This document shows positions 34,351 through 45,000 of a stretch of DNA of 64,000 bases, piece after piece. A model generated the notes under the pieces. It was given only the letters and a program-made list of their open reading frames with translations. It was not told the origin of the DNA and searched no databases. Within the stretch, counting starts at the first letter, position 1. Each line of letters begins with the position of its first letter. The stretch is from Streptomyces cadmiisoli (GTDB taxonomy: Bacteria; Actinomycetota; Actinomycetes; Streptomycetales; Streptomycetaceae): positions 930,001 through 994,000 of the forward strand of contig NZ_CP030073.1 in NCBI RefSeq assembly GCF_003261055.1, in the 5' to 3' direction. A program made the translations under genes and the position numbers.

Positions 34351-35997
34351 ATGAAGTCCCCCACAGTGTCCCCGGGCACCGCGCTCGCCCCGCCCACCGT
34401 TGCCACCCCCGCGTCGGACGTCGTCCCACGGCCGCCCGTGCCGCCGCCCGTCGCGGGACCCGGCCCGAGCCGGGCGTTCACGGCAGCGGTGCCCGCGGGC
34501 CTCGTGGTCGCCCTGGGCCTGTGGGGGATCACCCGCCAGAACAGCATGTGGCGCGACGAGGCAGCCACCTGGCAGGTCGCCCGCCGCGATCTGCCCGAGA
34601 TATGGCACCTGGTCGGCCACGCGGACGTGGTCCACGGCCTCTACTACGCCCTCATGCATGTGGTGTTCGAGGTCTTCGGCGACAGCCTGCCGACCTTGCG
34701 GGCCCCCTCCGTGCTCGCCATGGCAGCGGCGGCCGCCCTCGTCGCCGACCTCGGCGCGCGCCTGGCGGGCCGATGGAGCGGGCTCGGCGCGGGGCTCGCC
34801 TTCGCGCTGGTGCCCGCGGTCCAGACGTACACGCAAGAGGGCCGCCCGTACGCGATGGTCACCGCCATGGTCGCGCTCGCCACCTGGCTGCTGGTGTCCG
34901 CCCTGCACAACCCCCGGGCCAGGACCTGGACCGCATACGCACTCGTCGTCCTGCTCGGCGCGCTGCTCAACTGGTTCTCGCTGCTCGCCCTGCTCGCCCA
35001 CGCCGCCACGCTCGTCCTGGCCCGGCCGGACCGCACCGTCCTCACCCGCTGGCTCCTCGCCGCCGGCACCGCCGTGCTCGGTGCGCTGCCCCTCGTCCTG
35101 GCCAGCCAGAGCCAGTCCCGGCAGGTGTCCTGGATACCGCCCGCCGGCCCCGGAACGATGTGGCTGGTCGCGGGCACCGTCCTCGTGGCCGGCGGCTGCG
35201 CGCTCCTGCGCCAGGCGCGCGAGCCCGCCGGTCCGACGTCGGCCGCGGCGGGGAATCCGAGCCTGGCCGCCGTGGCCGTCCCGCTCTGCGCCGTACCCCA
35301 GATGACGCTCCTCGCCGTCTCACTCACCTGGCGGCCTCTCTACGTCTCCCGCTACGTACTGTTCGCCCACATCGGCCTCGCCCTCATGCTCGGGGTACTG
35401 ATCGCCGCACTCGCCAGGAGCCTGGCCGTCCGTCCCGCTGTGCTGCTCGCCGCCGCCACCGCACTCGCGTTCCTCGCCCTGCTCCCCGCCGAACGGCAGA
35501 TACGCAGCGTGGAGAGCCGGGTGGACGACGTGCTGGCCGCGGCCGCGCTGGTGGAAGCGGCGGGTGGGCGGGGCGACGCGGTCGTCTTCCTTCCCTCGGC
35601 CCGGCGCGACACCGCCCTGGTCACCCCGAGCGCCTTTGACGGCCTGCGCGACATCGCGCTCGCCGGGAGCCCCGCCGGGTCCGCCACCCTGCACGGCATC
35701 GAAACAGCGCCGGACACCACGGCACGCGCCATGCTGCGCGAACGGCGCATCATCCTGATCAGCGACGCGGAGCCCCGTCGCGCCCTGAACGCCCGCGACC
35801 GCGCCAAGACCCGCGTTCTGCGTAAGCACTTCGTCGTACGCAGCACGCTGGTCCAGCGCGGCCGGAGCGTCACGGTGTACGAACGCGCCGACGGCCGCGG
35901 TGACGGCGGGCCTGCCGCCGACAGGCCGTCGCGCGACGACCGCCTCGGCGCTCCGCCCTCGCCGCGCGTCGACCGCGCGAGGGGCGGACGGCCGTAG
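34351..35997 (+). CDS. GT-C family (GT39/ArnT-like) membrane glycosyltransferase
   Basis: 548 aa, mostly hydrophobic, with around ten transmembrane helices. After a Pro-rich cytoplasmic start, the first helix (VPAGLVVALGLWGITRQ) runs into NSMWRDEAATWQ, whose DE-containing loop is the conserved acidic motif of GT-C enzymes. VHGLYYALMHVVFEVF, QTYTQEGRPYAMVTA and YVSRYVLFAHIGLALMLG match the dolichyl/polyprenyl-phosphate mannosyltransferase-like family. The C-terminal soluble part (from about 390) faces outside. It likely transfers a sugar from a polyprenyl phosphate to an extracellular acceptor. It follows the methyltransferase gene and precedes subtilase 2. Confidence 0.82.
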   Translation: MKSPTVSPGTALAPPTVATPASDVVPRPPVPPPVAGPGPSRAFTAAVPAGLVVALGLWGITRQNSMWRDEAATWQVARRDLPEIWHLVGHADVVHGLYYALMHVVFEVFGDSLPTLRAPSVLAMAAAAALVADLGARLAGRWSGLGAGLAFALVPAVQTYTQEGRPYAMVTAMVALATWLLVSALHNPRARTWTAYALVVLLGALLNWFSLLALLAHAATLVLARPDRTVLTRWLLAAGTAVLGALPLVLASQSQSRQVSWIPPAGPGTMWLVAGTVLVAGGCALLRQAREPAGPTSAAAGNPSLAAVAVPLCAVPQMTLLAVSLTWRPLYVSRYVLFAHIGLALMLGVLIAALARSLAVRPAVLLAAATALAFLALLPAERQIRSVESRVDDVLAAAALVEAAGGRGDAVVFLPSARRDTALVTPSAFDGLRDIALAGSPAGSATLHGIETAPDTTARAMLRERRIILISDAEPRRALNARDRAKTRVLRKHFVVRSTLVQRGRSVTVYERADGRGDGGPAADRPSRDDRLGAPPSPRVDRARGGRP

Positions 35998-36131
35998 AAC
36001 CGCGGCTCCAACTGCGATGTGTTTCCGGCAGGTTGCCGGTTGGGAAAGCCCTTTCATGACTCTTCCCGAGATCGACTTCGGCGGCATAGATTCTGGCCGA
36101 CCTGTACATCGATGCAGTCGAGGAAGATCCT

Positions 36132-39100
36132 TTGACACACGAATCATCCCGAAGAAGGCCCCGCGGGCTGGTGCTCGCGGCCGCCCTCTTGGTCACCGCG
36201 GTCACCCCGCACGTGACCGCGTCCGCAGACACCTCGCGGACCGCCCGGCCAGCCGGCACGACCCGCGCCGGCAACGTTGCCTCCTCGGTCATCACCCTGA
36301 TCACCGGCGACAAGGTCACCATCACCCCGGACGCCGGCGGCGGCCCCGGCACACTGACCGTCCAAGGTGCGGACGGCGAACCCACCGGCGCCCGTGTGCT
36401 GACCGCGGGCGGCGACACCTATGTCTACCCCGACTCCGCGAACCCGTTCCTGGCCTCGCTGGACAGCCGCCTGTTCAACGTCACGCGCCTGATGGCCGAC
36501 GGGTACGACGACGCGTCACTGAAGCAACTGCCTCTCATCGTCACCTACGACGGGGCCGGGGCTTCGGCCACCGCCTTGCGCAAGCGCGGCGACGGCCTGC
36601 CCGGCACCGCCACCCGAGTGCGGCCGCTCACCAGCGTCAACGGTGTGGCCCTCGCCGCGGACCGCGCGGACTCCGATGAACTGTGGAGCGAACTCACCGG
36701 CACCGGTCCCGGATCCGCCGCGGCAGCGGCCCGGAAGACCGAGGCAGGCCTGCGCGGCGGTGTCGCCAAGGTGTGGCTCGACGGAAAGTCCGAGGCCACG
36801 CTCAGCGAGTCCGTCGCCCAGATCGGCGCCCCCGGAATCTGGGCGAACGGCAACACCGGCGAAGGCGTCGAGGTGGCCGTCCTCGACACCGGCTACGACG
36901 AGGACCATCCCGACCTCGAAGCCGCCGTCGTGGACTCCGCCAGCTTCGTCCCCGGCGAGAACGTCACCGACCGCGACGGCCATGGCACGCACGTCGCCTC
37001 CACCATCGCCGGCAGCGGCGCCGCCTCCGACGGCAAGGAGAAGGGCGTCGCGCCCGGCGTCGACCTGCACGTGGGCAAGGTCCTGTCCGATCAGGGCTTC
37101 GGGTACGACTCCTGGATCCTGGCCGGAATGGAATGGGCCGCCCGCGATGCCGGGGCCCGCGTCATCAGCATGAGCCTGGGCAGTGGCGTGAACGCCGACG
37201 GCGACACCGTCCTCGCCAGGGCGGTGAACGAACTCAGCGCGGAGACCGGCGCCCTGTTCACGATAGCGGCGGGCAACGACGGCCCCGGCCCGCAGACCGT
37301 CCGGTCGCCCGGCACCGCCGACGCGGCGCTGACCGTCGGCGCGGTCGACTCCTCCGACGCCCTGGCCGACTTCTCCAGCCGCGGCCCCCGCTACGGCGAC
37401 GACGCCCTCAAGCCCGAGATCACCGCTCCCGGCGTCGGGATCCTGGCCGCCAGGTCCCAGTACAGCAGCAACGGTTCCGGTCCCTACATGAGCGCCAGCG
37501 GTACGTCCATGGCGACGCCGCACGTGGCCGGCATGGCGGCTCTCGTCGCCGCCGCGCATCCCGACTGGTCCGGCAGCCGCATCAAGGATGCGCTGGTCAG
37601 CACCGCCAAGGACACGGGCATCAGCGTGGACGACGGCGGCAACGGCCGGGTCGACGCCACCGCGGTGAACGCGACTCTCACCGCGACCGGCACGATCGAC
37701 GCGGGCATCCACCCCGCGGGCACCGGCCAGGACCCGGTCCGGTCCACCGCGACCTTCAGCAACACCGGGGACCGGGCCGTCACCGTCGACCTCGCCGTCG
37801 ACGCGCCGGGCGTCCCCGCGGGCGTCTTCACCGTCGCACCCGGCAAGGTCACCGTCCCCGCACACGGCACCGCCGGCGCCGAGGTCACCACGGACCCCAA
37901 GAAGGCCGGCACCGCGCAGCGTTGGACCGGACGGCTCACGGCATCCGCCGACGGCACGGTACTGACCCGCACCGCGCTCGGCGTCAGCACCCGCCAGCAG
38001 CACTTCCACGTCCGCACCAAGATCAGCGGCCGGTCCGGCGAGGCGACCGACGGCCTCCTCACCTTCTTCCGCAAGGGCGACGAGTACGCGGGCAGCTACC
38101 TCTTCGGCGGCGGCCGGTCCGACGAGATCCTGCCGCCGGGCCGCTACACCGTCTTCGCCGACTTCCGCGTCGAGGGCACCCATGGCGCCTCCTCGGCCGG
38201 GTACGCCCGTATGGTCATCCCCCAGGTGGACATCACCGGGCCCACCGACCTGGTGTTCGACGGTACGAAGCTTCGGCAGATCAAGCCGGTCACGCCGCAG
38301 CGGACGGAGACGTTCGAGCAACGCCTCGACTACCACCGGGCGTTCGACGACGGGACGTCGGTCACCGAAAGCACGCTCGTCGGTGTCGGGTACGACAGCA
38401 TCTGGTCAGCACCCGTGGCGGCCGGCAAGGACGGCCGGCAGTACCTCACGGCCCGCTGGCGCAACCAGGAGCCGCTGCTCTCCGTCACCTCCGGCAAGCA
38501 GACCTTCGACGACCTGTGGACCATGCCGGGCTCGACCAAGCTGCCCGAGGACGACTACGAACTCGACCTGATCCACCCCGGCGATGGACTGGCCGAGGAC
38601 TACGAGGGCGTTGACGCCGAGGGCAAGGCCGCGGTGGTGCGCTGGGACTCCGGCGACGAGGACACCGCGGACGACCAGATCAGGGCCGCACAGGCCGCCG
38701 GTGTGAAGCTGCTGCTGTTCGTCAACGACCTCGACGGGCGGCTGCGTCAGCCCATCATCCGATCGACGATCCAGGTGGTGGGCCTGTCCCGCACGAAGGG
38801 TGAGGAACTGATCTCGCGGGTGGACGCCAGCGCCACGGCGAGCGTGCCGCTGCGCGCGGTCTCCCGCCCGGACACGGACTACCTGTACGACCTCGTCCGC
38901 ACCTGGCAGGGCCGCATCCCCTCCGATCTGGTCCACGCGCCCTCCGCCGGCCAACTGGCCCGGGTCGAGACGTCGTTCGAGAATCCGACCGGCCTCGAGG
39001 TGTACGAGAACCGGTACGACGTCCACCCCTGGACGACGTACCGGGTGGGCACGAACAGGCTGAGCACGGCCGGCGCACACCGCACCGACTACGTCAGCAC

Positions 39101-39881
39101 CGACAGCGGCTTCTCCTGGACCGAGGAAGGCGAACTGCACCTGCACGCCTACAGCGCGTCGGGACCGGTGACCTACCGAGCGGGCGGGACCACGGCCGTG
39201 AGCTGGTTCGGCCCCGTGGTGCGGCCGCGCATCAACGCCGGTTCCCCGCAGCCGCTGCGTACCGGCGACACGATCGATGTCACCGTGCCGTCCTGGAGCG
39301 ACTCCGGAAACGGCCACGCGAACTACAGCGCCTTCGGCAGCGAGGACGTCACCCAGGAGACCGCGCTCTACCGGGGCGAGACGCTGGTGGCCGAGGGGGC
39401 CATCGGAGTGACGGCGACCGTACCCGCGCAGAAGGGTGAGTACCGGCTCCTGCACAAGGCGACCCGCAACGCCACCGCCGCCTTCCCGTACTCCACCGCC
39501 ACCCGCACCGAGTGGGCCTTCACCTCGGCCGCGCCACGCCGATCGGACGACAGCGTGAAACTCCCGCTCGTGCAGCTGGACTACGCCCTGCCGACGTCCA
39601 CCGACGGCAAGGCGGCACGCAACGCCTCGCTGCTCGTCACACCCACACATCTGCAAGGAGGCTCGAACGCGGCCCTGCGCACCACCAAGGTGCAGCTGTC
39701 CTACGACGACGGCGCCACCTGGACCACGGCGCGGCTCAGCGGCAAGGGCAACGGGAAGGTGAGCCTGAAGCTGGGCGCCCCCTCCGCCGCCCGGTATGTG
39801 TCGCTGCGCGTGTACGCCGGGGACAGCGGCGGCAACACGGTCGAACAGACCGTGCTGCGTGCCGCGGGCATCGCCCCATGA
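36132..39881 (+). CDS. Secreted S8 family subtilisin-like protease 2
   Basis: 1249 aa from a TTG at 36132 (GAGGAAG upstream). Signal peptide: RRRPRGLVLAAALLVTAVTP. The pro-region opens SVITLITGDKVTITPDAGG, like subtilase 1. Triad: Asp252 in VAVLDTGYDEDHP, His284 in GHGTHVASTIAG, Ser459 in GTSMATPHVAG; Asn in IAAGNDGPG. A PA-like and several beta-sandwich domains make up the last 750 residues, ending in a region almost matching the paralogue (VQLSYDDGATWTTARLS). Same length, same domain order, same start codon type as the protein at 26127, so they are products of an old duplication. A 17-bp stem terminator follows. Confidence 0.93.
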   Translation: MTHESSRRRPRGLVLAAALLVTAVTPHVTASADTSRTARPAGTTRAGNVASSVITLITGDKVTITPDAGGGPGTLTVQGADGEPTGARVLTAGGDTYVYPDSANPFLASLDSRLFNVTRLMADGYDDASLKQLPLIVTYDGAGASATALRKRGDGLPGTATRVRPLTSVNGVALAADRADSDELWSELTGTGPGSAAAAARKTEAGLRGGVAKVWLDGKSEATLSESVAQIGAPGIWANGNTGEGVEVAVLDTGYDEDHPDLEAAVVDSASFVPGENVTDRDGHGTHVASTIAGSGAASDGKEKGVAPGVDLHVGKVLSDQGFGYDSWILAGMEWAARDAGARVISMSLGSGVNADGDTVLARAVNELSAETGALFTIAAGNDGPGPQTVRSPGTADAALTVGAVDSSDALADFSSRGPRYGDDALKPEITAPGVGILAARSQYSSNGSGPYMSASGTSMATPHVAGMAALVAAAHPDWSGSRIKDALVSTAKDTGISVDDGGNGRVDATAVNATLTATGTIDAGIHPAGTGQDPVRSTATFSNTGDRAVTVDLAVDAPGVPAGVFTVAPGKVTVPAHGTAGAEVTTDPKKAGTAQRWTGRLTASADGTVLTRTALGVSTRQQHFHVRTKISGRSGEATDGLLTFFRKGDEYAGSYLFGGGRSDEILPPGRYTVFADFRVEGTHGASSAGYARMVIPQVDITGPTDLVFDGTKLRQIKPVTPQRTETFEQRLDYHRAFDDGTSVTESTLVGVGYDSIWSAPVAAGKDGRQYLTARWRNQEPLLSVTSGKQTFDDLWTMPGSTKLPEDDYELDLIHPGDGLAEDYEGVDAEGKAAVVRWDSGDEDTADDQIRAAQAAGVKLLLFVNDLDGRLRQPIIRSTIQVVGLSRTKGEELISRVDASATASVPLRAVSRPDTDYLYDLVRTWQGRIPSDLVHAPSAGQLARVETSFENPTGLEVYENRYDVHPWTTYRVGTNRLSTAGAHRTDYVSTDSGFSWTEEGELHLHAYSASGPVTYRAGGTTAVSWFGPVVRPRINAGSPQPLRTGDTIDVTVPSWSDSGNGHANYSAFGSEDVTQETALYRGETLVAEGAIGVTATVPAQKGEYRLLHKATRNATAAFPYSTATRTEWAFTSAAPRRSDDSVKLPLVQLDYALPTSTDGKAARNASLLVTPTHLQGGSNAALRTTKVQLSYDDGATWTTARLSGKGNGKVSLKLGAPSAARYVSLRVYAGDSGGNTVEQTVLRAAGIAP

Positions 39882-39921
39882 CCGCGATGACCTCCGTGTA
39901 GCGACGGCCCGCGTTGCCCTC

Positions 39922-39963
39922 GGTGAGGGCCCGGCATCCTTGTGCCGATGCCGGGCCCTCACC
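39922..39963. terminator. Bidirectional terminator
   Basis: A perfect 17-bp stem (39922-39938 with 39947-39963; arm starts GGTGAGGGCCCGG) and an 8-nt loop separate the convergent subtilase 2 and LuxR-type genes. It is the strongest hairpin seen in the window. Confidence 0.9.
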
Positions 39964-39970
39964 GGGGTTC

Positions 39971-40951
39971 TCACAACCAGCCGCGCTTGGCCGCCTGCAC
40001 TCCGGCCTCGAAACGGCTCCGGGCCCCCAGGCGCTCCATGAGGCACGTGGCCTTGCGGCGGGCGGTGCGATGGGAGACCCCGAGCCGTTTCGCGATCGCC
40101 TCGTCGGTGTAGCCCGCCGCGAGGAGCTTCAGAACGGTGGACTCGCTGTCGGTCAGGCCGTGGGCGTCGGGCCGCGACTCGTCGCCCCACGGCCGGGCGC
40201 TGTCCCAGATGGTCTCGAAGAGGGCGTCCAGCATGGCCAGGGTCCCCTCCCCGGACAGGACCACTCCGCCGGCCGTGGTGTCATCGCTCTTCAGCGGGAT
40301 GACCGCCCGCGTGCGGTCGAACATGACCATGCGGGTCGGCAGGGTCGCCACCGTACGCACCTGGCCCCCCTGCTCGACCAGCCAGGTCAGGTACTCCGTC
40401 GTGCGCGGACAGTTGCGGGCGCTGTGAAGGTAGACCGTGCGGCAGGAGACACCCCGGTCGGCGAGGTGTTCGTCGAGCCGCTTCGCCGCCTCGAGCGCCT
40501 GGACCGACTGCTGGCCCTTCACCAGGGTCATGACCTCGTTCTCCACGCCGCACGCGAGCGTGGCGAGCCGGTCACGGACGTCGTCGATCCCCACCAGGTG
40601 CTCGACACCCGCCTGTGTGGTCGTGGAGCGCACATCCGCGAAGTCGGCGATGAGCTGCGCCGCGGCTGCCCGGGAAGCCTCGACGCGCTGCTGCTGAGCG
40701 GCCAGGTCCGCCTGCTGACGCTTGAGCAACAGTTCCAGCCCGACTTCGGGTGTGACCGCTCTGAGCCGTCCGGGCTCCTCGAACGAGGGCCTCACCAGGG
40801 CCAGCTCACTCAGCTGGTCGAGTCCCCGGCGGATCGCCTCCTGCGGCCTCCCGAGGTGTTCACTCAGAGCGGAAACGCCCAAATCGGGATACATCAGCAT
40901 GGTCCGGTAGAGAGCTTCGGTGTCCTCGTCCAATCCGAGCATCGACAGCAT
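39971..40951 (-). CDS. LuxR-type regulator with TrmB-like N-terminal domain
   Basis: 326 aa from the ATG at 40951; the next ATG (40942) is also possible and the longer upstream extension looks non-coding. The N-terminus is a winged helix of TrmB/PadR look (LYRTMLMYPDLGVSALSEHL). The middle (about 110-240) resembles a PLD-like or TrmB regulatory region. The C-terminus is a LuxR helix-turn-helix (LTDSESTVLKLLAAGYTDEA, IAKRLGVSHRTARRKATCLM). Such proteins are common next to streptomycete peptide and antibiotic clusters. It is divergent from the small gene at 41096 and lies about 1.1 kb before the NRPS genes, so it may regulate them. Confidence 0.82.
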   Translation of the reverse strand: MLSMLGLDEDTEALYRTMLMYPDLGVSALSEHLGRPQEAIRRGLDQLSELALVRPSFEEPGRLRAVTPEVGLELLLKRQQADLAAQQQRVEASRAAAAQLIADFADVRSTTTQAGVEHLVGIDDVRDRLATLACGVENEVMTLVKGQQSVQALEAAKRLDEHLADRGVSCRTVYLHSARNCPRTTEYLTWLVEQGGQVRTVATLPTRMVMFDRTRAVIPLKSDDTTAGGVVLSGEGTLAMLDALFETIWDSARPWGDESRPDAHGLTDSESTVLKLLAAGYTDEAIAKRLGVSHRTARRKATCLMERLGARSRFEAGVQAAKRGWL

Positions 40952-41095
40952 GAGGGCCCGCCACCTCTTTCCGGGTACTACTCGATCTTGCCATGGAGCT
41001 TTGGCCACCAGCACGCTGGCCGATTTGGGCCATGACCACAAACGTACAGCTTGTCCCCGTAGTGCGAACTTGGGGCCTGTCACCACCGTTGACCC

Positions 41096-41452
41096 ATGTA
41101 TCTCGTCCATGTGCAACTGTCAGGTCCCGGGGACGCGACGTTCCCGGACGTACCGGCACGAGACGTCCTCGCCCTGGCCGTGCCCGGGGACGGGATCGAG
41201 CATGTATCGATGCACCCCCTCGCGAAGCCGCACCCCACGCTCGGCATCTGGGTCCTGGCCGCCTCGATGCCCGGCGCAGAGATATGGGCCTCCGCCTTCA
41301 CCCTGCGCCTGCTCCACCAGCATGCGCTGTTCGGCAAGTGGACCGTGGTACGTGTCGCGGCGCCGTCGCTGGCCCCATTGGTCCGCGGCCCATTGAGGCC
41401 ACCCGGAAGCGCGCTCCGCACCCCTGAGCCCGATCGACACTGGTCGCGGTGA
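41096..41452 (+). CDS. Small protein divergent from the LuxR-type regulator
   Basis: 118 aa. It begins MYLVHVQLSGPGD and continues with an apparent ferredoxin-like alternation of strands and helices (GIEHVSMHPLAKPHP, LGIWVLAASMPGAEIWASAF, WTVVRVA). Similar short proteins accompany LuxR/TrmB-type regulators in streptomycetes, in my recollection, but without known function. No Shine-Dalgarno is visible before the ATG, so it may be translated leaderless. The divergent arrangement suggests joint control with the regulator. Confidence 0.6.
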   Translation: MYLVHVQLSGPGDATFPDVPARDVLALAVPGDGIEHVSMHPLAKPHPTLGIWVLAASMPGAEIWASAFTLRLLHQHALFGKWTVVRVAAPSLAPLVRGPLRPPGSALRTPEPDRHWSR

Positions 41453-42035
41453 CACGCGGGACGAAGTCCGGACGGAAAACAGGCGTGAGCCGTCACACGC
41501 CACGGCTGTGATTCCTCTCACCGCACCGGCCGACTCCGGTCATCGCCCGCAGCCTCGACGCCGGCCCGGTCCCGGCCGAGCGCCTGGTCCGCCCGCGGAG
41601 GGCTTCGCCCGAGCCCCACGAGCCGACCGCCCCGTGCCGGCCGGTCAGCTCTCGCATCGCGCCCGCGCGGCGGCTCGATGACAACGGTGGAAACAACGTG
41701 TGACGACCCGTGGCGCGCGACACCTTCCCGCGCCTCCACCCACTGATCGACACCACCGACGGCCACCACCGCGGACGGCTTCGTACACATCTGCTGGTGG
41801 CACATCCGCTCACCTGCGGCAGACACCTGCTCCCGGCAACGACGGTGCTGCTCCACGCTGCCGCCGTAGGTGGTTCAGGCTCGCTCCGAGGCCGCCGGAA
41901 GTCGGCGCTTCCAGGGCAACCCGGCGAGCGAAGTTAAGTATTGACACCCCCTCCGCAAGTGAATCATGATCGCCTCCGTGTCATGGACGCTTCACATCAA
42001 CTCCACCTGACCAACGGAAAGATGTAACCGACCCG
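41453..42035. other. Upstream region of the NRPS operon
   Basis: About 580 bp without a supportable gene; short frames here are arginine/proline-rich and lack ribosome sites. The last 100 bp is more A/T-rich (AAGTTAAGTATTGACA) and holds the promoter candidate listed separately. Confidence 0.5.
41941..41969 (+). promoter_or_regulatory. Candidate promoter for the NRPS operon
   Basis: TTGACA at 41941-41946 is a perfect -35 box. Seventeen bases downstream, 41964-41969 reads TCATGA, a weak -10. A small palindrome ATCATGAT overlaps the -10 position and could be an operator. The distance to the NRPS start is about 70-190 bp depending on the start chosen. Confidence 0.4.
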
Positions 42036-45000
42036 GTGTCCGTCGCCTCCCTGAACACCTCCCCGACACCCGATTCGGGGACCTCGCGTGCACCCTTCGT
42101 GACGTCTCCGTTCGCCGCGTTCCCGATCCTCCCCGTCCCACCCCGACAGGAAGGCCAGGCCTTGCCGGTGCAGCACACCCCCGACGCAGTCCGCCTCGCG
42201 TTCTCGGTCCGTCCTGCCTCTTTCGCACAGCAGCGCCTGTGGTTCCTGGCCCAGTTGCCGGGCGCGAACGCCGCCTACAACGAGACCCTGGCCTTCGAAC
42301 TCACCGGCCCGCTCGATCAACACGTGCTCGCCCGGGCGCTCGACGATGTGACGGACCGGCACATGAGCCTTCGCACACGTCTGGTGGCGGAGGAGGGCGG
42401 GGTCCGTCAGCACATCGACCCGCCGGGCGCCGGCTTCCTGCTGACCTTCGAGGACCTGACCCGCCTGCCCGACGCCGACGCACATGTGGCCCGTTGCCAA
42501 CGGGTCGAGGCGGAGCGCCCGTTCGACCTCGCGGCCGGGCCGCTCGGCCGAGGCCACCTGCTCGCCCTGGAACCGCAGCGCCACGTACTGCTCCTCACCT
42601 TCCACCACGCCATCTACGACGGTGCCTCGATGAGTGTGATGATGAAGGAGATCGGGCTCCTCTACGAGGCGATACTCACCGGCGCCCCCAACCCCCTGCC
42701 CGACGCTCCGGCGCAGTACGCCGACCACGCGCAGGCCCAGCTCGAGGCCGTGCGCAGCGGTGCCCTCGCGGCGCAGGAGGAGTACTGGAAACGGGCGCTG
42801 CGGAACGCGCCGCCGGTGCTGGAACTGCCCGCACGAGGGCCGCGCCCGGCGGAGCAGGACTACGCCGGCGGCCGGGTCGTCTTCGAGGTGGACGCCGACG
42901 TCACGGCGGACCTGCGCCGTCTGGCGCGCGAACACGGCGCCACCCTGTTCGTGGCCGTGCTGACCGGCTGGGCGATTCTCCTGTCGCGGCTGACCGGGCA
43001 GGAGGACATCGTTGTCGGAAGCCCGGTGGCCGGCCGGCGCGGACCGAAGTCCTCCGACCTGATCGGCTTCCTCGTCAACTCGCTGCCCCTGCGCATCGAT
43101 CTGTCCGACGCCCCCACCGTGTCCGAGGCGCTGTCGCGTACCCGCGTCGTCGTCCGTGAGGCTCTCGCCCATCAGGACCTGCCCTTCGAGCGCATCGTCG
43201 AACTGGTCAACCCTCCGCGCAGCGCCTCCCACACCCCCCTGTTCCAGACCATGCTGGCGTGGGTGCCCGACCGGCAGGACGTACTGAGCCTGCCGGGTAT
43301 GGAGGTCCGGCCGCTGTCGATCGCCGACGCCCCGGCCAAGTTCGATCTCGCGCTGTCCGCGACCGAGTCGCAGGGCCGGCTCACCGGACATCTGGACTAC
43401 GCGACGGCACTCGTCGACCACGCCACCGCCCGTCGCTGGGCGGCACATCTGCGCCACCTGCTCACCGATCTGGCGCGGCACCCCGAGCGCGACATCCGCA
43501 ATCTGGAACTGATGGATCCGGCCGAGCACGCCCGGCTGGTCCGCGAGGGCGACGCCACGGAAGCCGTCCCGTCGGACTCGCCGTCGCAGGCGCTGCGCGC
43601 GGCCGACGGGATCGCCTCCCTCTTCGAGTCGCAGGCCCGGCAGCACCCCGCCCGGCCGGCCGTGGCCGACCGGGACAGCACCGTGGACTACGCCACGCTC
43701 GACCAGCAGGCGAACCGGCTGGCGCACGCCCTGGCCGCCCGCTCCGTACGCCCCGGCGATGTCGTGGGCCTGCACATGCGCCGGACGTGCGATCTGGCCG
43801 TCGGCATCCTGGGCATCCTCAAGGCGGGCGCCGCCTATCTGCCGCTCGACCCGCACCAGCCCGTGGAACGCCTGGCCGGCATGGTCGAGGACGCCGCGTG
43901 CCCCGTCGTGCTCAGCGACCACGGCCCCGGGGACCGCCCGGAGCAGTGGCTGCACCTCGCCACCGTCGAGGCGGAGGGAACAACGGGAGACCGCCCGCCG
44001 GCCGGCGTGGACCGGGCCCAGGACCGGACGGCCTACGTGATCTTCACGTCCGGGTCCACGGGCCGGCCCAAGGGCGTCTGCGTCGAGCACCGCAGTGTTC
44101 TCAACCTCTTCGCGACCTGGCAGGACCGGATGGGCGCCGAGCCGGGCGAGGTCGGCTCCGCCTGGTCCAGCATCGGCTTCGACGCCTCGGTCCACGAACT
44201 GCTGCTGCCCCTGACCACCGGCGGCGTCGTGCACATCGTTCCCGAGGAACTGCGCGGGGACCCTTCCGCGCTCCTGGGCTGGATGCGTGAGCGCGAGGTC
44301 ACCCAGTCGTTCCTGCCGCCCGCCTATGTCAAGTGGATCGACGAGGACCCGGCCGAACGGCTGCGGGACCTGCCGCTGCGCAAACTGCTGACCGGCGTCG
44401 AGTCCCTGACCGAGGCCGCACTGCACCGGATGACACAGCACCTGCCCGGTCTGCGGATCTGCTTCGGATACGGCCCCACCGAGGCGACCTTGTACAGCAC
44501 CGCCTACTACGACCCCCGCCCGCTGGAGCGGCCCTGCCCCATCGGCCGGCCGCTGCCCGGCACCCGCCTGTACGTGCTGGACGGCAGAATGCAGCCCGTG
44601 CCGCCCGAAGTGGTGGGAGAGGTGTACCTCGGCGGGGCGTCGCTGGCGCGTGGTTATCTCAACCGCCCCGACCAGACCAAGGAACGCTTCCTGCCGGACC
44701 CGTTCGTGCCCGGCGCGCAGGTGTACCGCACGGGGGATCTCGCCCGCTGGGGCGACGACGGCCAGGCCCACTACGCCGGACGCGCCGACGACCAGGTCAA
44801 GCTGCGCGGCTTCCGTATCGAGCCCGCCGAGATCGAGGCGGCGCTCATGGCGCTGCCCGGCACACGTGAAGCGGCGGTCCTCGTCGACCGAGACACGGCG
44901 GGGCACCCACGGCTGGTCGCCGCGGTCGGCCGGGACGGCACGTCGAGCCACCCGGTGCAGGACTGGCGCACGGCCCTCGCCCGCCGACTGCCCGACTACA

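Noticed and set aside
41700..41969. Short Arg/Pro-rich frame upstream of the NRPS
   Set aside because: No ribosome site; it runs into the -35 region of the NRPS promoter.
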